Of a DNA stretch of 64,000 nucleotides, positions 51,167 through 60,054 are shown piece after piece (within the stretch, counting starts at the first letter, position 1; each line of letters opens with the position of its first letter). Both the position numbers and the translations under genes were made by a program. The notes beneath the pieces were generated by a model. The model had not been told where the DNA came from. It saw only the letters and a program-made list of their open reading frames with translations, and made no database searches. This DNA is from a candidate division KSB1 bacterium (lineage in GTDB: Bacteria > Electryoneota > RPQS01), in NCBI GenBank assembly GCA_016214895.1, contig JACRMR010000007.1:1-64000 (forward strand), given 5' to 3'.

Positions 51167-53173
51167 TCAGGCCATGCGCGCTTCATTGTTCGTGAACCGC
51201 GCGCGCTCGCCGTTGGTGCGGTCGCCCTGCCAGTAGATGCCGACCTTGTCGCACGAGTCGAGCGTGTTGTACTCGAACGTCCCCGCGCTGGCGAGACCGA
51301 GGATCCCGTAACGACAATGCGTGAACAGATTGTACTCGATCAGCGAATTCGCGGTCGTCACGTCGTAGGCTTCGAGACCGTAGAAGCAGCTATCGAACGT
51401 GCAGTTGTTGATCCACGTGTAATCCCCGCCCTGCACGAACACAATCGGCGCGCGCTTGAAGATGCAATGTACGAGTTCCACGGAGTCCGCATTCACAAAG
51501 TAAATCCCACCGCCGCCGGTATTCGAGGGGAACTCGAAGATGATCGGCTCCGCCTCCGTGCCCTTTGCCTGCAACTTGCCGGAGATGTCGAGGGATGCTC
51601 CGGCATCAAACTTGATCCGTGTCCCGGGATTGATCGTGAGAGTCATGTCTTGCGGGACGGTCAACTGATCCACCAGGAAGTACGGGCTTAGATCATCCCC
51701 ATCTTCGTCATGGTCATAGATGTGCTTGCGGACCGTCAAATCGGAGATCAGAGTCTTCTCGCCCGGTGAGCGCAGCAAAGCTTTGAAGGCATTGACGCGG
51801 CCGTAGCCAAGCTCCTCGTCATATCCCCGTCGATCAGCCTCGTTGGCGTTCACATCGTCACACGAAAGCTGGAGAATGCTCTTGACATCTGCTGGACTAA
51901 GGCTTGGGCGGTAGGACCGGAGCAATCCGGCGATCCCCGCGACCATGGGCGTGGAGAAAGAGGTTCCACTCTTGTAGCCGATCTGGCCGTCTACGATCTC
52001 GTTGTCGCAAAGGAGGGATGAATTGCTTCCATTCCATTGTCGCAGGGTCAACAAGGTCATGCAACTCGGGCCGTGCTCCTCGTCGCATCCATAGGCGCCT
52101 GCCGGCGCGACCAATGAAATCCTTGTTCCGTAGTTGGCGCCGAAGCAGGTGGGCGCGTCATCCTCTCGCCATCGCTGGTCGTTTTGGTCAGTCCCACCTA
52201 CGGCGATGATCTGGTCGGGTAACTCGTCCACCATGTTTGCCGGAAATTGAATCGTGTCGTTTCCGCTATTTCCAGTTGGGAAGACAAAGAGCACATTCTC
52301 ATCCGCATAGCTCAAAATTGCTGATCGAGCAGTTTCGCTTGCGCCGTTGGAAGAGTAACTCCATGATATGATCGACGCTCCGTGATCCATTATGGCATCT
52401 GCGAGGGCATCGGAGAAGTGAGCAATCGAAACAACTCCATTGTGAGCCATCTTCTCAACTACCAATCCGCACTCGGGACAGACTCCCGCTACAAGCGTGT
52501 CGTTGTTCGACTGCGCGCCGGCAATCGCCGCGCACGCGGTTCCGTGTCCTCTTGATTGAATGGGATCATTGGTTTCATTCCATCCTCGAAACCCTTCATC
52601 ATGACAGATGCAACCCAGAGTGATTCTGTCCGGATCGTCCAAATCTGGGTTCCGGAATATATTGTCTTCATCATCATACGGAATACCTCGATCAAGAATG
52701 GCGACCTTAGTATTCACGTCACCCCGGGAGATGGTCGCAGCTTCGACCCACATGATGTCCGCGCCGCTGGTACCGAAACTCTGCCCTGTATTGTGTAGAT
52801 ACCATTGAAGCCCCCAGTAGGAATCAACCGACTGCTCATACATAACCATGTTCGGCTCGCAATACTGCGCAAACGGCTTATTCGCAACAGAATCGCACAG
52901 CATCACAACATCCATCGTGTCATCAAAATACAAGGTGAAGGAATTTATCCGGCGCATCGCAACCACCGAATCAAGATCAACTTCGGTCAGATAGGGCGCA
53001 ATATCCGTCCACGTTGCGCCGTTCTCTAATCCGAGCAGCGCTTCGCCGTCAACGAATTCAGTGAGACCACCGTTCCATATGCCAAATGATGTTGTCCCCC
53101 CGGCCAAGCTAAGGGATGTGACTGACAGGAAGCACATTAGCATGACCAGAGTGACGTTGATGCGGGCTTGCAT
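51167..53173 (-). CDS. Secreted subtilisin-like protease, C-terminally truncated
   Basis: 668 residues: signal peptide, S8 domain with Asp in VAILDRGIPYDDE (about 162), His in QSRGHGTACAAIAG (about 211), FPTGNSGND, and Ser in KSGTSFSTPMVAGIAG (about 404). A beta-helix follows (PQDMTLTINPGTRIKFD ... RYGILGLASAGTFEYN) and stops abruptly after ARFTNNEARMA. The beta-helix is homologous to part of the 45869-49477 protein, which continues for some 300 residues more to a T9SS tail. This one has no tail, so it probably lost its 3' part where promoter cassette 1 lies. It may still be active but would not be sorted normally. It starts 8 bases after its upstream partner. Confidence 0.85.
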   Translation of the reverse strand: MQARINVTLVMLMCFLSVTSLSLAGGTTSFGIWNGGLTEFVDGEALLGLENGATWTDIAPYLTEVDLDSVVAMRRINSFTLYFDDTMDVVMLCDSVANKPFAQYCEPNMVMYEQSVDSYWGLQWYLHNTGQSFGTSGADIMWVEAATISRGDVNTKVAILDRGIPYDDEDNIFRNPDLDDPDRITLGCICHDEGFRGWNETNDPIQSRGHGTACAAIAGAQSNNDTLVAGVCPECGLVVEKMAHNGVVSIAHFSDALADAIMDHGASIISWSYSSNGASETARSAILSYADENVLFVFPTGNSGNDTIQFPANMVDELPDQIIAVGGTDQNDQRWREDDAPTCFGANYGTRISLVAPAGAYGCDEEHGPSCMTLLTLRQWNGSNSSLLCDNEIVDGQIGYKSGTSFSTPMVAGIAGLLRSYRPSLSPADVKSILQLSCDDVNANEADRRGYDEELGYGRVNAFKALLRSPGEKTLISDLTVRKHIYDHDEDGDDLSPYFLVDQLTVPQDMTLTINPGTRIKFDAGASLDISGKLQAKGTEAEPIIFEFPSNTGGGGIYFVNADSVELVHCIFKRAPIVFVQGGDYTWINNCTFDSCFYGLEAYDVTTANSLIEYNLFTHCRYGILGLASAGTFEYNTLDSCDKVGIYWQGDRTNGERARFTNNEARMA

Positions 53174-53181
53174 GATTCCCT

Positions 53182-54459
53182 CTAATGGTTGATTACGACG
53201 GATTGGATGTGAGCAGGTCCGTCGATACCGGCGGCGCTTAGATAGTAGATACCAGCAGGCAACGAGGCGACGGCAAGTCGCGTCACATAGGTGGAGCGTG
53301 CCGTAGAAGTGCTTGCGACCAATTGCCCCAAAACGTTGTAGAGCCTGAATTCGGTGGCCACCTCGGCACGAATCTTGAGTTCGGTACTCGCCGGATTTGG
53401 ATAGGTTAGAATCTGAATACGGTGCGCCGGCCGCTCGTCCGTTCTGACTTCTGTCGTCGGCGTGCGGCAGTAGATGCCTTCCAGCCGGTCAACGATCCAA
53501 GTGGAATCGTCCGTATATAGCGGCCTGCCGCTGGAAAGGGTGTCGGCAACATCGGTCCAATTCTGCAGCGTCTCGTCGACTAAGCTGATCCCGTTCCATC
53601 CTCCGATCAGTAGATTTCCACGGGTGTCGATGCACATGTCGAATGCAACGCCGACACTTGCTGGCAACGGATAGACGACCAAGGAGTCCAGCGATTCGTC
53701 GTAGATTGTCAGCGAATCCGTTGTGAGTATGTAAATCCAGTCATTGACTGGATGGTGGTGAATACGATGAATGTCTTGTTGCCAGTAGTCATGTAAGTAA
53801 CGAATACTCGAGTCGGTAAGTGAGATTTCGGCAAACAACGTGGCTTCTGCAAAGTAAATAGTTTCCGAGGCTGTCGACGAATATACCAATCCCGCCCAAC
53901 CGGGCACCCCCGAGCTAACAAAACCCCAGTCAATGCCTCGATCATTGCTCGCGTAGAGATATCCAGATTCATTATCGTCATGCCATGATCCCAGCATTTG
54001 ATCTGCACGATGTGGCGAGATAGAGAACGCGTGCATCTCACCTCCCCATGGCGGATTCCGCTGGAACAAGTCCCATTGTTGCCCAGAATTGACGGAGCGA
54101 TAGAGCCCTAGCGACGTGGCGGCAAACATCGTATCTGATGGAGGTAACGTACCAGCGAACTGCCAGATCGGCATGCCAAACAACATTGATTGCCATCCCC
54201 CACCGGAGTCGTCGTACCGGTAGATCCCACCAAGCGTGCCTGCGATAGTCGCTCCGTCCGGTCCGCTACTCTTAGTCACACAGAGTACTTCAGCAGGTGG
54301 TCCACCCAGAAACGTCCAGTTTGGCCCGCAAGCGCGAGCTGGATTAATGGCAAGCAACACCCACCAATACACGACAAAGCGAACCCAGCGCCACAGATGC
54401 GGCATGAGTTCGCCTGAATTGGGTTTGCGGTTGGGCCACCGTGAAGAAGTTCTCTGCAT
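53182..54459 (-). CDS. Secreted protein with T9SS tail, first gene of poly-C promoter operon 2
   Basis: About 425 residues. It shares the N-terminal extension and leader of the 49489-51009 protein (MQRTSSRWPNRK, LMPHLWRWVRFVV), then diverges. The body has Asp-box-like segments (IYRYDDSGGGWQSMLF, LYRSVNSGQQWDLFQ, LYASNDRGIDWGFV), suggesting a beta-propeller. The tail LTYPNPASTELKIRAE...YNVLGQLVAST...GIYYLSAAG is a T9SS sorting domain. ATG 54459 has GGAGG and sits just after the promoter. It is followed at 8 bases by the subtilase, giving a two-gene operon like operon 1. Confidence 0.83.
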   Translation of the reverse strand: MQRTSSRWPNRKPNSGELMPHLWRWVRFVVYWWVLLAINPARACGPNWTFLGGPPAEVLCVTKSSGPDGATIAGTLGGIYRYDDSGGGWQSMLFGMPIWQFAGTLPPSDTMFAATSLGLYRSVNSGQQWDLFQRNPPWGGEMHAFSISPHRADQMLGSWHDDNESGYLYASNDRGIDWGFVSSGVPGWAGLVYSSTASETIYFAEATLFAEISLTDSSIRYLHDYWQQDIHRIHHHPVNDWIYILTTDSLTIYDESLDSLVVYPLPASVGVAFDMCIDTRGNLLIGGWNGISLVDETLQNWTDVADTLSSGRPLYTDDSTWIVDRLEGIYCRTPTTEVRTDERPAHRIQILTYPNPASTELKIRAEVATEFRLYNVLGQLVASTSTARSTYVTRLAVASLPAGIYYLSAAGIDGPAHIQSVVINH

Positions 54460-54491
54460 CGCTCCGGCCTCCGGGTTTGATCGATAGCAAT

Positions 54492-54520
54492 AATCTACTC
54501 TACGCAATCAACATTGTCAA
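54492..54520 (-). promoter_or_regulatory. Sigma-70 promoter of secreted-protein operon 2
   Basis: On the minus strand TTGACA (plus 54515-54520), a 17-base spacer, TAGATT (plus 54492-54497). It is the same promoter as in operon 1, with one spacer difference. Confidence 0.8.
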
Positions 54521-54531
54521 CCCGCCCTCAT

Positions 54532-54540
54532 CCCCCCCCC
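54532..54540. repeat. Homopolymeric tract of 9 C upstream of operon 2 promoter
   Basis: Nine C on the plus strand, 11 bases upstream of the -35 box. It corresponds in position to the 29-C tract of cassette 1. Confidence 0.7.
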
Positions 54541-54710
54541 GCGATATGCTCTGTATTATCATCAATTCCGCCCACTTCGCTCCGATTCACCGCACCTTCG
54601 AAAGGGGCGCCACATTAGTTCCTGAGCCGGGTGGCGCGCCGCGATGAGAAGAGTCCCGCGGCATCGCGCAACTCATGTTCCCGCTTTGGACAGGTGTCGC
54701 GGCGACGCAG

Positions 54711-56207
54711 CTACCGCATGACCGGTCCGCAATCGTGTACCACTACGAAATTCGCGTAGCTCTCGGTCCCCGCCGACACTGAAAAGAGGTTTTCGCCCGC
54801 CGCAACATTCTGAGTTCCGACCAGCATCCAGTCGGGATCAGTTCCGGCGTCGGGGTCTCCATCGTTGCCGGGATTCGATGTCTTCCAAACTTGGTAAGTG
54901 CCGTCGGTGGGAGCAAGGTATCGGATCTCGATCTGTCCGGCGCCGGATGCCAGATAACCGGTGACCTGCGTGGCGGGTTCACATTGAATCGCTTCCTGCG
55001 CCGTGATGTAGATTTCATCCGCCAGCGTCGTGATTTGCGAATCGTTGGGTCCGTTTCTTCCGTTGATCATCACCAGCACTCCGATCCGACTGATCGCGTC
55101 CCATTGGAACTGGGTCGAAACGCCCGAGTAGCTGCCGGGATGAAACCACAGTGAGTCATAGGGCACCGCCTCCGATTCCCTGAGGATCAGTCCCTGGGGT
55201 CCCCACGGCCCTTGCGCATGGGCCGCGCACATCGTATCGACCGTGGCCGCATCGAGTATCCGCACTCCTCCCACTTCGCCGCGGTTCATCAGGCTGAGCA
55301 GAAAGCGCGACATCTCGGGAATATTGGTTCGCAGCATCGCCGCCGGAACGAGCGGGCTGCTGTAGAGGACGTAGGGCGTGCTGCCGTTTGGCATATAGGG
55401 CGTGGCGAGTGTGGTCGTGTCCAGACCCTGGAGATACCAGACCGAGCGGTCCATTCCCAGCGGCGAGAAGATGTTGGCTTCGCAGTAGAGGTGAAAGGGT
55501 AGATCGCTGATCCGCTCGACCAGATATCCGATCAGAGTCGCGCCGACATTGGTATAGGTCATGGCCGCCCCCGGCGGTTGCGGCAGGAAGCACTGAGACG
55601 CGTTGTAGTATTGGCCGCCAGGAACCAGATAATTCTGGAGGAATTCAGCGATGGTGACCGTCGGGTCTCCCGGTCTTCGGAGGCTGTCCAGAACCGTCCA
55701 CCAGTCCCGAATGCTTGAACCGTGCGTGAGCAGCATCCGAAACGTGATCACGGCAGTCGGGTACGAAGGATTGGACACGGCGAACGGGAGAAAGTCGTTG
55801 ACGGGATCGTCGAGTTCAAACCACCCGTCTTCCCACAACTGCATCAGTGCGACGGCGGTGACCACTTTGGAGACGGAGGCCTGCATGAATAGAGTCGAAT
55901 CACCGACCGGCCATTGCTGCTGGACATTGGCCCAGCCGTAAGCGTGTGACCAGATGATGTCGCTGTCATGGATCGCGCAAACGGCCACTCCCGGCGTGTT
56001 GTTGGCTTGCATGACGCTGTCGATAAACGCATTTAACCGGGTCGTGTCGAGCGCGGTGACCGCATGCGGACGCGGGAGGCTGCTCGGCTCCGCCTGCTCT
56101 CGAGCCACGCCTTGTGCGGCTATCGAGCGTGGCCCGCTGGGCTGTGCTCCAACATCGACCGACCAACCGAACCATAAAACGAAAGCGACCAGAGCGCAGA
56201 GTTTCAT
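54711..56207 (-). CDS. Secreted serine hydrolase of the beta-lactamase/penicillin-binding family
   Basis: 498 residues. Signal peptide (LCALVAFVLWFGWSVDVGAQ). The class C beta-lactamase-like fold shows the nucleophile motif ASVSKVV (SxxK, about residue 112), the YTNVG Y-x-N motif (about 218) and a conserved FHPGSYSG near 355. Such proteins include esterases, DD-peptidases and D-aminopeptidases, so the substrate is open. The last 90 residues form a small beta domain (GQIEIRYLAPTDGTYQVWKT), ending without a T9SS tail. GGGAG precedes the ATG. Confidence 0.9.
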   Translation of the reverse strand: MKLCALVAFVLWFGWSVDVGAQPSGPRSIAAQGVAREQAEPSSLPRPHAVTALDTTRLNAFIDSVMQANNTPGVAVCAIHDSDIIWSHAYGWANVQQQWPVGDSTLFMQASVSKVVTAVALMQLWEDGWFELDDPVNDFLPFAVSNPSYPTAVITFRMLLTHGSSIRDWWTVLDSLRRPGDPTVTIAEFLQNYLVPGGQYYNASQCFLPQPPGAAMTYTNVGATLIGYLVERISDLPFHLYCEANIFSPLGMDRSVWYLQGLDTTTLATPYMPNGSTPYVLYSSPLVPAAMLRTNIPEMSRFLLSLMNRGEVGGVRILDAATVDTMCAAHAQGPWGPQGLILRESEAVPYDSLWFHPGSYSGVSTQFQWDAISRIGVLVMINGRNGPNDSQITTLADEIYITAQEAIQCEPATQVTGYLASGAGQIEIRYLAPTDGTYQVWKTSNPGNDGDPDAGTDPDWMLVGTQNVAAGENLFSVSAGTESYANFVVVHDCGPVMR

Positions 56208-56484
56208 ATTAAGTCTCCCGGGGCTGTTGGTTTCGAGTATCGTACACGCACTATTCGACCGGACACCCCCCGGGAAGGTTTAACTCGGGACCTGCCGGGA
56301 GGCGGAGAAACGCGTGGGACCGGCTCGGCCCCTGCTTCGGGCCCGTTCGAGTCATTCGGCGGGAATCAGGGGTTTCCCACCGCCTCACGGCGACGATCGA
56401 CGACACTGACTTAAACGCATAATAATAAAAGATTTGTGCTTTATCATCGACTGACGGGGCGCACTTGGAACGGGGCCATCCTGC
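56208..56484. other. Intergenic stretch, promoter region of divergent units
   Basis: No gene is seen. An A+T-rich patch (about 56415-56440) lies between the minus-strand hydrolase and the tRNA cluster and may hold control sites, but nothing specific can be named. Confidence 0.35.
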
Positions 56485-56513
56485 TTGACAAGTGGGGTCG
56501 AATTGCTTATATT
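56485..56513 (+). promoter_or_regulatory. Sigma-70 promoter of the tRNA cluster
   Basis: TTGACA (56485-56490), a spacer of exactly 17 bases, then TATATT (56508-56513). The tRNA-Ala gene starts 23 bases later. Confidence 0.85.
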
Positions 56514-56536
56514 GCGGGTTCTTACGGCATACCCAT

Positions 56537-56609
<73 letters not shown>

Positions 56610-56615
56610 CGAAGC

Positions 56616-56720
56616 CGAAAATGCAGAAATTCAGAAACGCGGAAATGCGGAAACGCCAGTCCGGTTTGCGCAGTGAATTCGGTGGCGTGAGTTTCTGCAT
56701 TTCTGATTTTCCGCGTTTTT
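56616..56720. repeat. 8-base tandem repeat and its inverted copy in a tRNA spacer
   Basis: About four units of CAGAAATT, CAGAAACG, CGGAAATG and CGGAAACG end near 56656. An inverted counterpart (TTTCTGCATTTCTGATTTTC..., about 56690-56720) follows after about 33 bases. The two arms can pair imperfectly. Confidence 0.65.
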
Positions 56721-56733
56721 GAATTGGTCTTCT

Positions 56734-56805
56734 GCGGGAGTAACTCAGTGGTAGAGTTCCACGTTGCCAACGTGGCTGTCGCGGGTTCGAATCCCGTCTC
56801 CCGCT
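56734..56805 (+). tRNA. tRNA-Gly (anticodon GCC)
   Basis: Cloverleaf with acceptor GCGGGAG/CTCCCGC, anticodon arm CCACG-TTGCCAA-CGTGG, and T arm GCGGG-TTCGAAT-CCCGT. CCA is not encoded. Confidence 0.96.
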
Positions 56806-56813
56806 CCGCAGAA

Positions 56814-56912
56814 GGTATGACATATGAAGTATGAAGTATGAAGAAGTCGTGGTGCGGGCTCGGTCTGAACTCGGCTTCATAGTTCATATTTCATAGTTCA
56901 AACTTCATACTT
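56814..56912. repeat. 7-base tandem repeat and its inverted copy in a tRNA spacer
   Basis: Units of the GTATGAA type (56814-56846) are followed after about 28 bases by five units of the complementary TTCATAN type (56874-56912). The same unit occurs at 33502-33531. Confidence 0.7.
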
Positions 56913-56919
56913 GGCACAG

Positions 56920-56992
56920 GGCGCCGTAGCCAAGTGGTTAAGGCGGAGGTCTGCAAAACCTCTATTCAGCGGTTCGAATCCGCTCGGCGCCT
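56920..56992 (+). tRNA. tRNA-Cys (anticodon GCA)
   Basis: Acceptor GGCGCCG/CGGCGCC with discriminator T as expected for cysteine, anticodon arm GAGGT-CTGCAAA-ACCTC, and T arm AGCGG-TTCGAAT-CCGCT. CCA is not encoded. Confidence 0.96.
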
Positions 56993-57022
56993 CACCGCCG
57001 ACCTTGAGGCTCGGAATTTGGA

Positions 57023-57108
57023 GCCGGGGTGGTGAAATGGTAGACACAGGGGACTTAAAATCCCCAGGGACTTATCCTCCCGTGCCGGTTCGAGTCCGGC
57101 CCTCGGCA
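57023..57108 (+). tRNA. tRNA-Leu (anticodon TAA)
   Basis: Class II tRNA with a long variable arm. Acceptor GCCGGGG/CCTCGGC, anticodon arm GGGGA-CTTAAAA-TCCCC, T arm GCCGG-TTCGAGT-CCGGC, discriminator A. Confidence 0.96.
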
Positions 57109-57261
57109 CTAACCAGTTTCCATGCTGGTCAGCAGGCGCGCAGCGCGGGTAGTCCGTGCGGGTTCGAGCGGCGAGCGCAAGCAAAGTCTCGGATCGGATG
57201 ACCGACGAAAGGAAACGTCAAGAACCCAGAACCGACACCTCATTCTGACGGTATATCGCGA

Positions 57262-57306
57262 ACCGCGACGGTGGTTGACGAGGCCGCAGATGTCGCGGTC
57301 TTTTTG
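57262..57306 (+). terminator. Terminator after the first four tRNA genes
   Basis: The stem ACCGCGAC / GTCGCGGT with a long internal loop is followed by CTTTTTG. It lies between tRNA-Leu and tRNA-Val. Confidence 0.65.
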
Positions 57307-57353
57307 TTGGTGCCGTCGGGATCGGCAGTTTCGATTTTCATATTTTTCTTGTT

Positions 57354-57431
<78 letters not shown>

Positions 57432-57566
57432 CCACAGCTTGTGGACCCCTGCCGCCAAGCGCGGCTTAGGCCGGCAACTCGCCGCGGCGGGTTACCGCTT
57501 GCGAGATAGTAGGTTCACAACATCCGTGACGCGCGTTACCCGCCCGGACTCGGGCCACACGATAGC

Positions 57567-59480
57567 ATGAGCGACGTAGAACTCACACTGCAGGATGGCC
57601 GGCAAGTTACGGTGCCTGCCGGCACCAAGCCCCGCGATGTGTTGGGCGAAGACGTGCAGGTGGGGGCCACCGGGGTGCTGGTGGCGGTGCTGGACGACAA
57701 TATCTGGGACCTCTACCGTCCGCTGGATCACGGTGGCCAGCTGCGGTTTGTCACCTTTGAGGACGAAGCCGGCAGGCATGCCTACTGGCATTCGGCCGCG
57801 CACTTGATGGCGCATGCGATCAAGGAGCTCTGGCCGGAGTCGCAGCTCACCATCGGCCCGCCGATTGCTGACGGGTTCTACTACGACATCGACTCGCCGC
57901 ACGTCTTCACCCAAGAGGACTTTCCGGTCATTGAGGCGAAGATGGTGGAGATTTCCAAGCGGAATCTGCGCCTGGTTCGCAAGGATATCAGCCGTGCCGA
58001 GGCCGTTGCCCTGTTCCATCGGCTGGGCGAGCATTACAAGCTGGAGATGATCAGCGAGCTGGCCGAAGACCTGACGATCTACGAACAGGGGAATTTCGTC
58101 GATCTGTGCCGCGGCCCGCATCTGGACACCACGTCCCGCATCAAGCATTTCAAGCTGCTTTCGGTGGCCGGAGCGTATTGGCGCGGCGACGAGAAGAACA
58201 AGATGTTGCAGCGGCTCTACGCGACGGCTTATCCGACCAAAGAGCTGCTGGCGGAGCATCTGCACCGGATCGAAGAGGCCAAGCGGCGGGACCATCGCAA
58301 GCTGGGCAAAGAACTCGATCTGTTCAGCTTTCATCAGGAATCGCCGGGCGCGGTCTTCTTCCATCCCAAGGGGCAGGTCATCTGGGATGAGATTGCGCGC
58401 TACTGGACGGCGAAACATCGCGCGGCGGGTTACGAGCAGGTGCGCACCCCGTTCGTGCTGAACGAGGAGCTGTGGAAGAAGTCGGGGCACTGGGACCACT
58501 ACCGTGAGAACATGTATTTCACGGAGGTGGAGGAGCAGATGTATGCTCTGAAGCCGATGAATTGCCCGGGCCATTGCCTGATCTACGGCAATCATCAGGT
58601 GAGCTATCGGGATTTGCCACTGAAGATTTGCGAACTGGGCACAGTGCACCGCTATGAAAAGAGCGGGGTGCTGCACGGCATGTTTCGCGTGCGGGTGTTC
58701 ACCCAGGACGACGCGCACATCTATGTGACGCCGGAGCAAATCGAAGTTGAAGCGGCCAGGGTTGTCGAGTTTATTTTCGAGATGTACCGCGATTTCGGCT
58801 TCTCCGATTTTCGCGTCGAGCTCTCGACCCGGCCACCCTCGCGAGTCGGTTCCGACGAGATTTGGGACCAGGCCGAAACTGCGCTGGCCAATGCATTGAA
58901 CAGACTACAGGTCTCGTACAAATTGAATCCCGGCGACGGCGCGTTTTACGGGCCGAAGATCGACTTTCATATCAAGGATGCGATCGGGCGGACCTGGCAG
59001 TGCGGCACGGTGCAGTGTGATTTTTCAATGCCGGCCCGCTTTGGCCTGGAATACGTCGGCGCGGACGGCGCTCGCCATACCCCGGTGATGATCCATCGTG
59101 CCTTACTGGGCTCGATGGAACGGTTTATCGGCATCCTGATCGAGCATTACGCCGGCGACTTACCGCTGTGGCTGTCGCCGGAACAGATTCGCATTTTGCC
59201 GATCACGGATAAGGCCGAGGTGTACTGCGCGGACGTGCTGGCCCGACTCGTCGCGGCTGGGTTCCGCGCGAGTATCGATCCACGCAATGAGAAATTGGGC
59301 TTCAAGGTTCGCGATGCCGAGATTCACAAGGTACCCTATATGGCGGTGATTGGCGCGCGCGAAGCGGAAGCGGGGCAAGTATCCCTCCGACGGCGAAAAG
59401 AAGGAGATTTAGGGAGCGTACCGATTGCCGATGTCATCTCGCGACTGACGTCGGAGATTCAATCGCGTGTCTCCCACTAA
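57567..59480 (+). CDS. thrS: Threonine-tRNA ligase
   Basis: 637 residues with all threonyl-tRNA synthetase domains: the N-terminal TGS domain; the editing domain HSAAHLMAHAIKELWP with HxxxH and later FVDLCRGPHLDTTSRI; the class II catalytic core (MNCPGHCLIYG with the zinc Cys, RVRVFTQDDAHIY, PVMIHRALLGSMERFIGIL); and the anticodon-binding domain ending in SRVSH. First gene of the thrS-infC-rpmI-rplT-pheST cluster. The infC start follows at 3 bases. No strong ribosome-binding site is evident. Confidence 0.97.
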   Translation: MSDVELTLQDGRQVTVPAGTKPRDVLGEDVQVGATGVLVAVLDDNIWDLYRPLDHGGQLRFVTFEDEAGRHAYWHSAAHLMAHAIKELWPESQLTIGPPIADGFYYDIDSPHVFTQEDFPVIEAKMVEISKRNLRLVRKDISRAEAVALFHRLGEHYKLEMISELAEDLTIYEQGNFVDLCRGPHLDTTSRIKHFKLLSVAGAYWRGDEKNKMLQRLYATAYPTKELLAEHLHRIEEAKRRDHRKLGKELDLFSFHQESPGAVFFHPKGQVIWDEIARYWTAKHRAAGYEQVRTPFVLNEELWKKSGHWDHYRENMYFTEVEEQMYALKPMNCPGHCLIYGNHQVSYRDLPLKICELGTVHRYEKSGVLHGMFRVRVFTQDDAHIYVTPEQIEVEAARVVEFIFEMYRDFGFSDFRVELSTRPPSRVGSDEIWDQAETALANALNRLQVSYKLNPGDGAFYGPKIDFHIKDAIGRTWQCGTVQCDFSMPARFGLEYVGADGARHTPVMIHRALLGSMERFIGILIEHYAGDLPLWLSPEQIRILPITDKAEVYCADVLARLVAAGFRASIDPRNEKLGFKVRDAEIHKVPYMAVIGAREAEAGQVSLRRRKEGDLGSVPIADVISRLTSEIQSRVSH

Positions 59481-59483
59481 TTG

Positions 59484-60029
59484 ATGGAAAGACGCGGTCC
59501 ATTTTTCAGACCGGAACCCAAGCAGGATCCGACTCGCATCAACGAGCGGATTCGCGTGCCTGAGGTCCGTGTGATCGGCAGCGACGGGTCGCAGGTCGGC
59601 GTGTTGCCGATTGAACAGGCCTTGCGGATGGCGCGGGAGGCGAATCTGGATTTGGTGGAAATCGCACCGCTGGCCACACCGCCGGTAGTCAAGATTACCG
59701 ACTATGGCAAGTACAAGTACGATATTCAGCGCAAGGAGCGTCTGGCGCGCAAGAAGCAGACGGCCACGGTGCTGAAGGGGATCCGGCTGACGGCGACGAC
59801 GGACGACCACGACCTGATGACGAAGGTCAAGTTGGCGCGGCAGTTCATCATGGAGGGCGCCAAGGTCAAGTGTTCGATCATGTTTCGCGGCCGGATGATT
59901 ACGCATCAGGAGTTTGGGACGCGCATGCTGGAGCGCATGGCGACGGAGCTGACGGATGTCGCGAAGGTCGAATCGGCGGCCAAGTTGGAAGGGCCGCGGA
60001 TGATGACGATGATTCTGATTAAGAAATAA
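59484..60029 (+). CDS. infC: Translation initiation factor IF-3
   Basis: 181 residues: N-domain NERIRVPEVRVIGSDGSQVG and EIAPLATPPVVKITDYGKYK, a Lys-rich linker, and C-domain LTATTDDHDLMTKVKLARQF and CSIMFRGRMITHQEFG. It keeps 30S subunits free and checks the start codon. TTG at 59481 is immediately upstream and in frame; the frame offers no AUU start like that of E. coli infC. The gene is coupled to thrS without its own clear ribosome-binding site. Confidence 0.96.
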   Translation: MERRGPFFRPEPKQDPTRINERIRVPEVRVIGSDGSQVGVLPIEQALRMAREANLDLVEIAPLATPPVVKITDYGKYKYDIQRKERLARKKQTATVLKGIRLTATTDDHDLMTKVKLARQFIMEGAKVKCSIMFRGRMITHQEFGTRMLERMATELTDVAKVESAAKLEGPRMMTMILIKK

Positions 60030-60054
60030 TCCCGGAAAACAGGGAGTAAGATAG

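Larger units (their letters stand above)
54376..54587 (-). repeat. Promoter/leader cassette, copy 2
   Basis: Near-identical to 50926-51136, including promoter, ribosome-binding site, coding start and the block ending CCACTTCGCTCCGATT. The poly-C tract is 9 long here and is followed by GCGATATGCTCTGTATTA, absent from copy 1. Confidence 0.85.

Noticed and set aside
56814-56912. GTATGAA/TTCATAC arrays considered as CRISPR or as an attachment site
   Set aside because: Units are only 7 bases with no spacers, and no integrase or prophage gene is near the tRNA cluster.
57432-57566. GGCGGGTTACCGC upstream of thrS, resembling a T-box core
   Set aside because: The match to AGGGTGGNACCGCG is partial, the leader is too short for a T-box, and no terminator/antiterminator pair is seen.
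59478-59486. ATT start for infC, as in E. coli
   Set aside because: The ATT at 59480 is out of frame with IF-3; the in-frame choices are TTG 59481 and ATG 59484.
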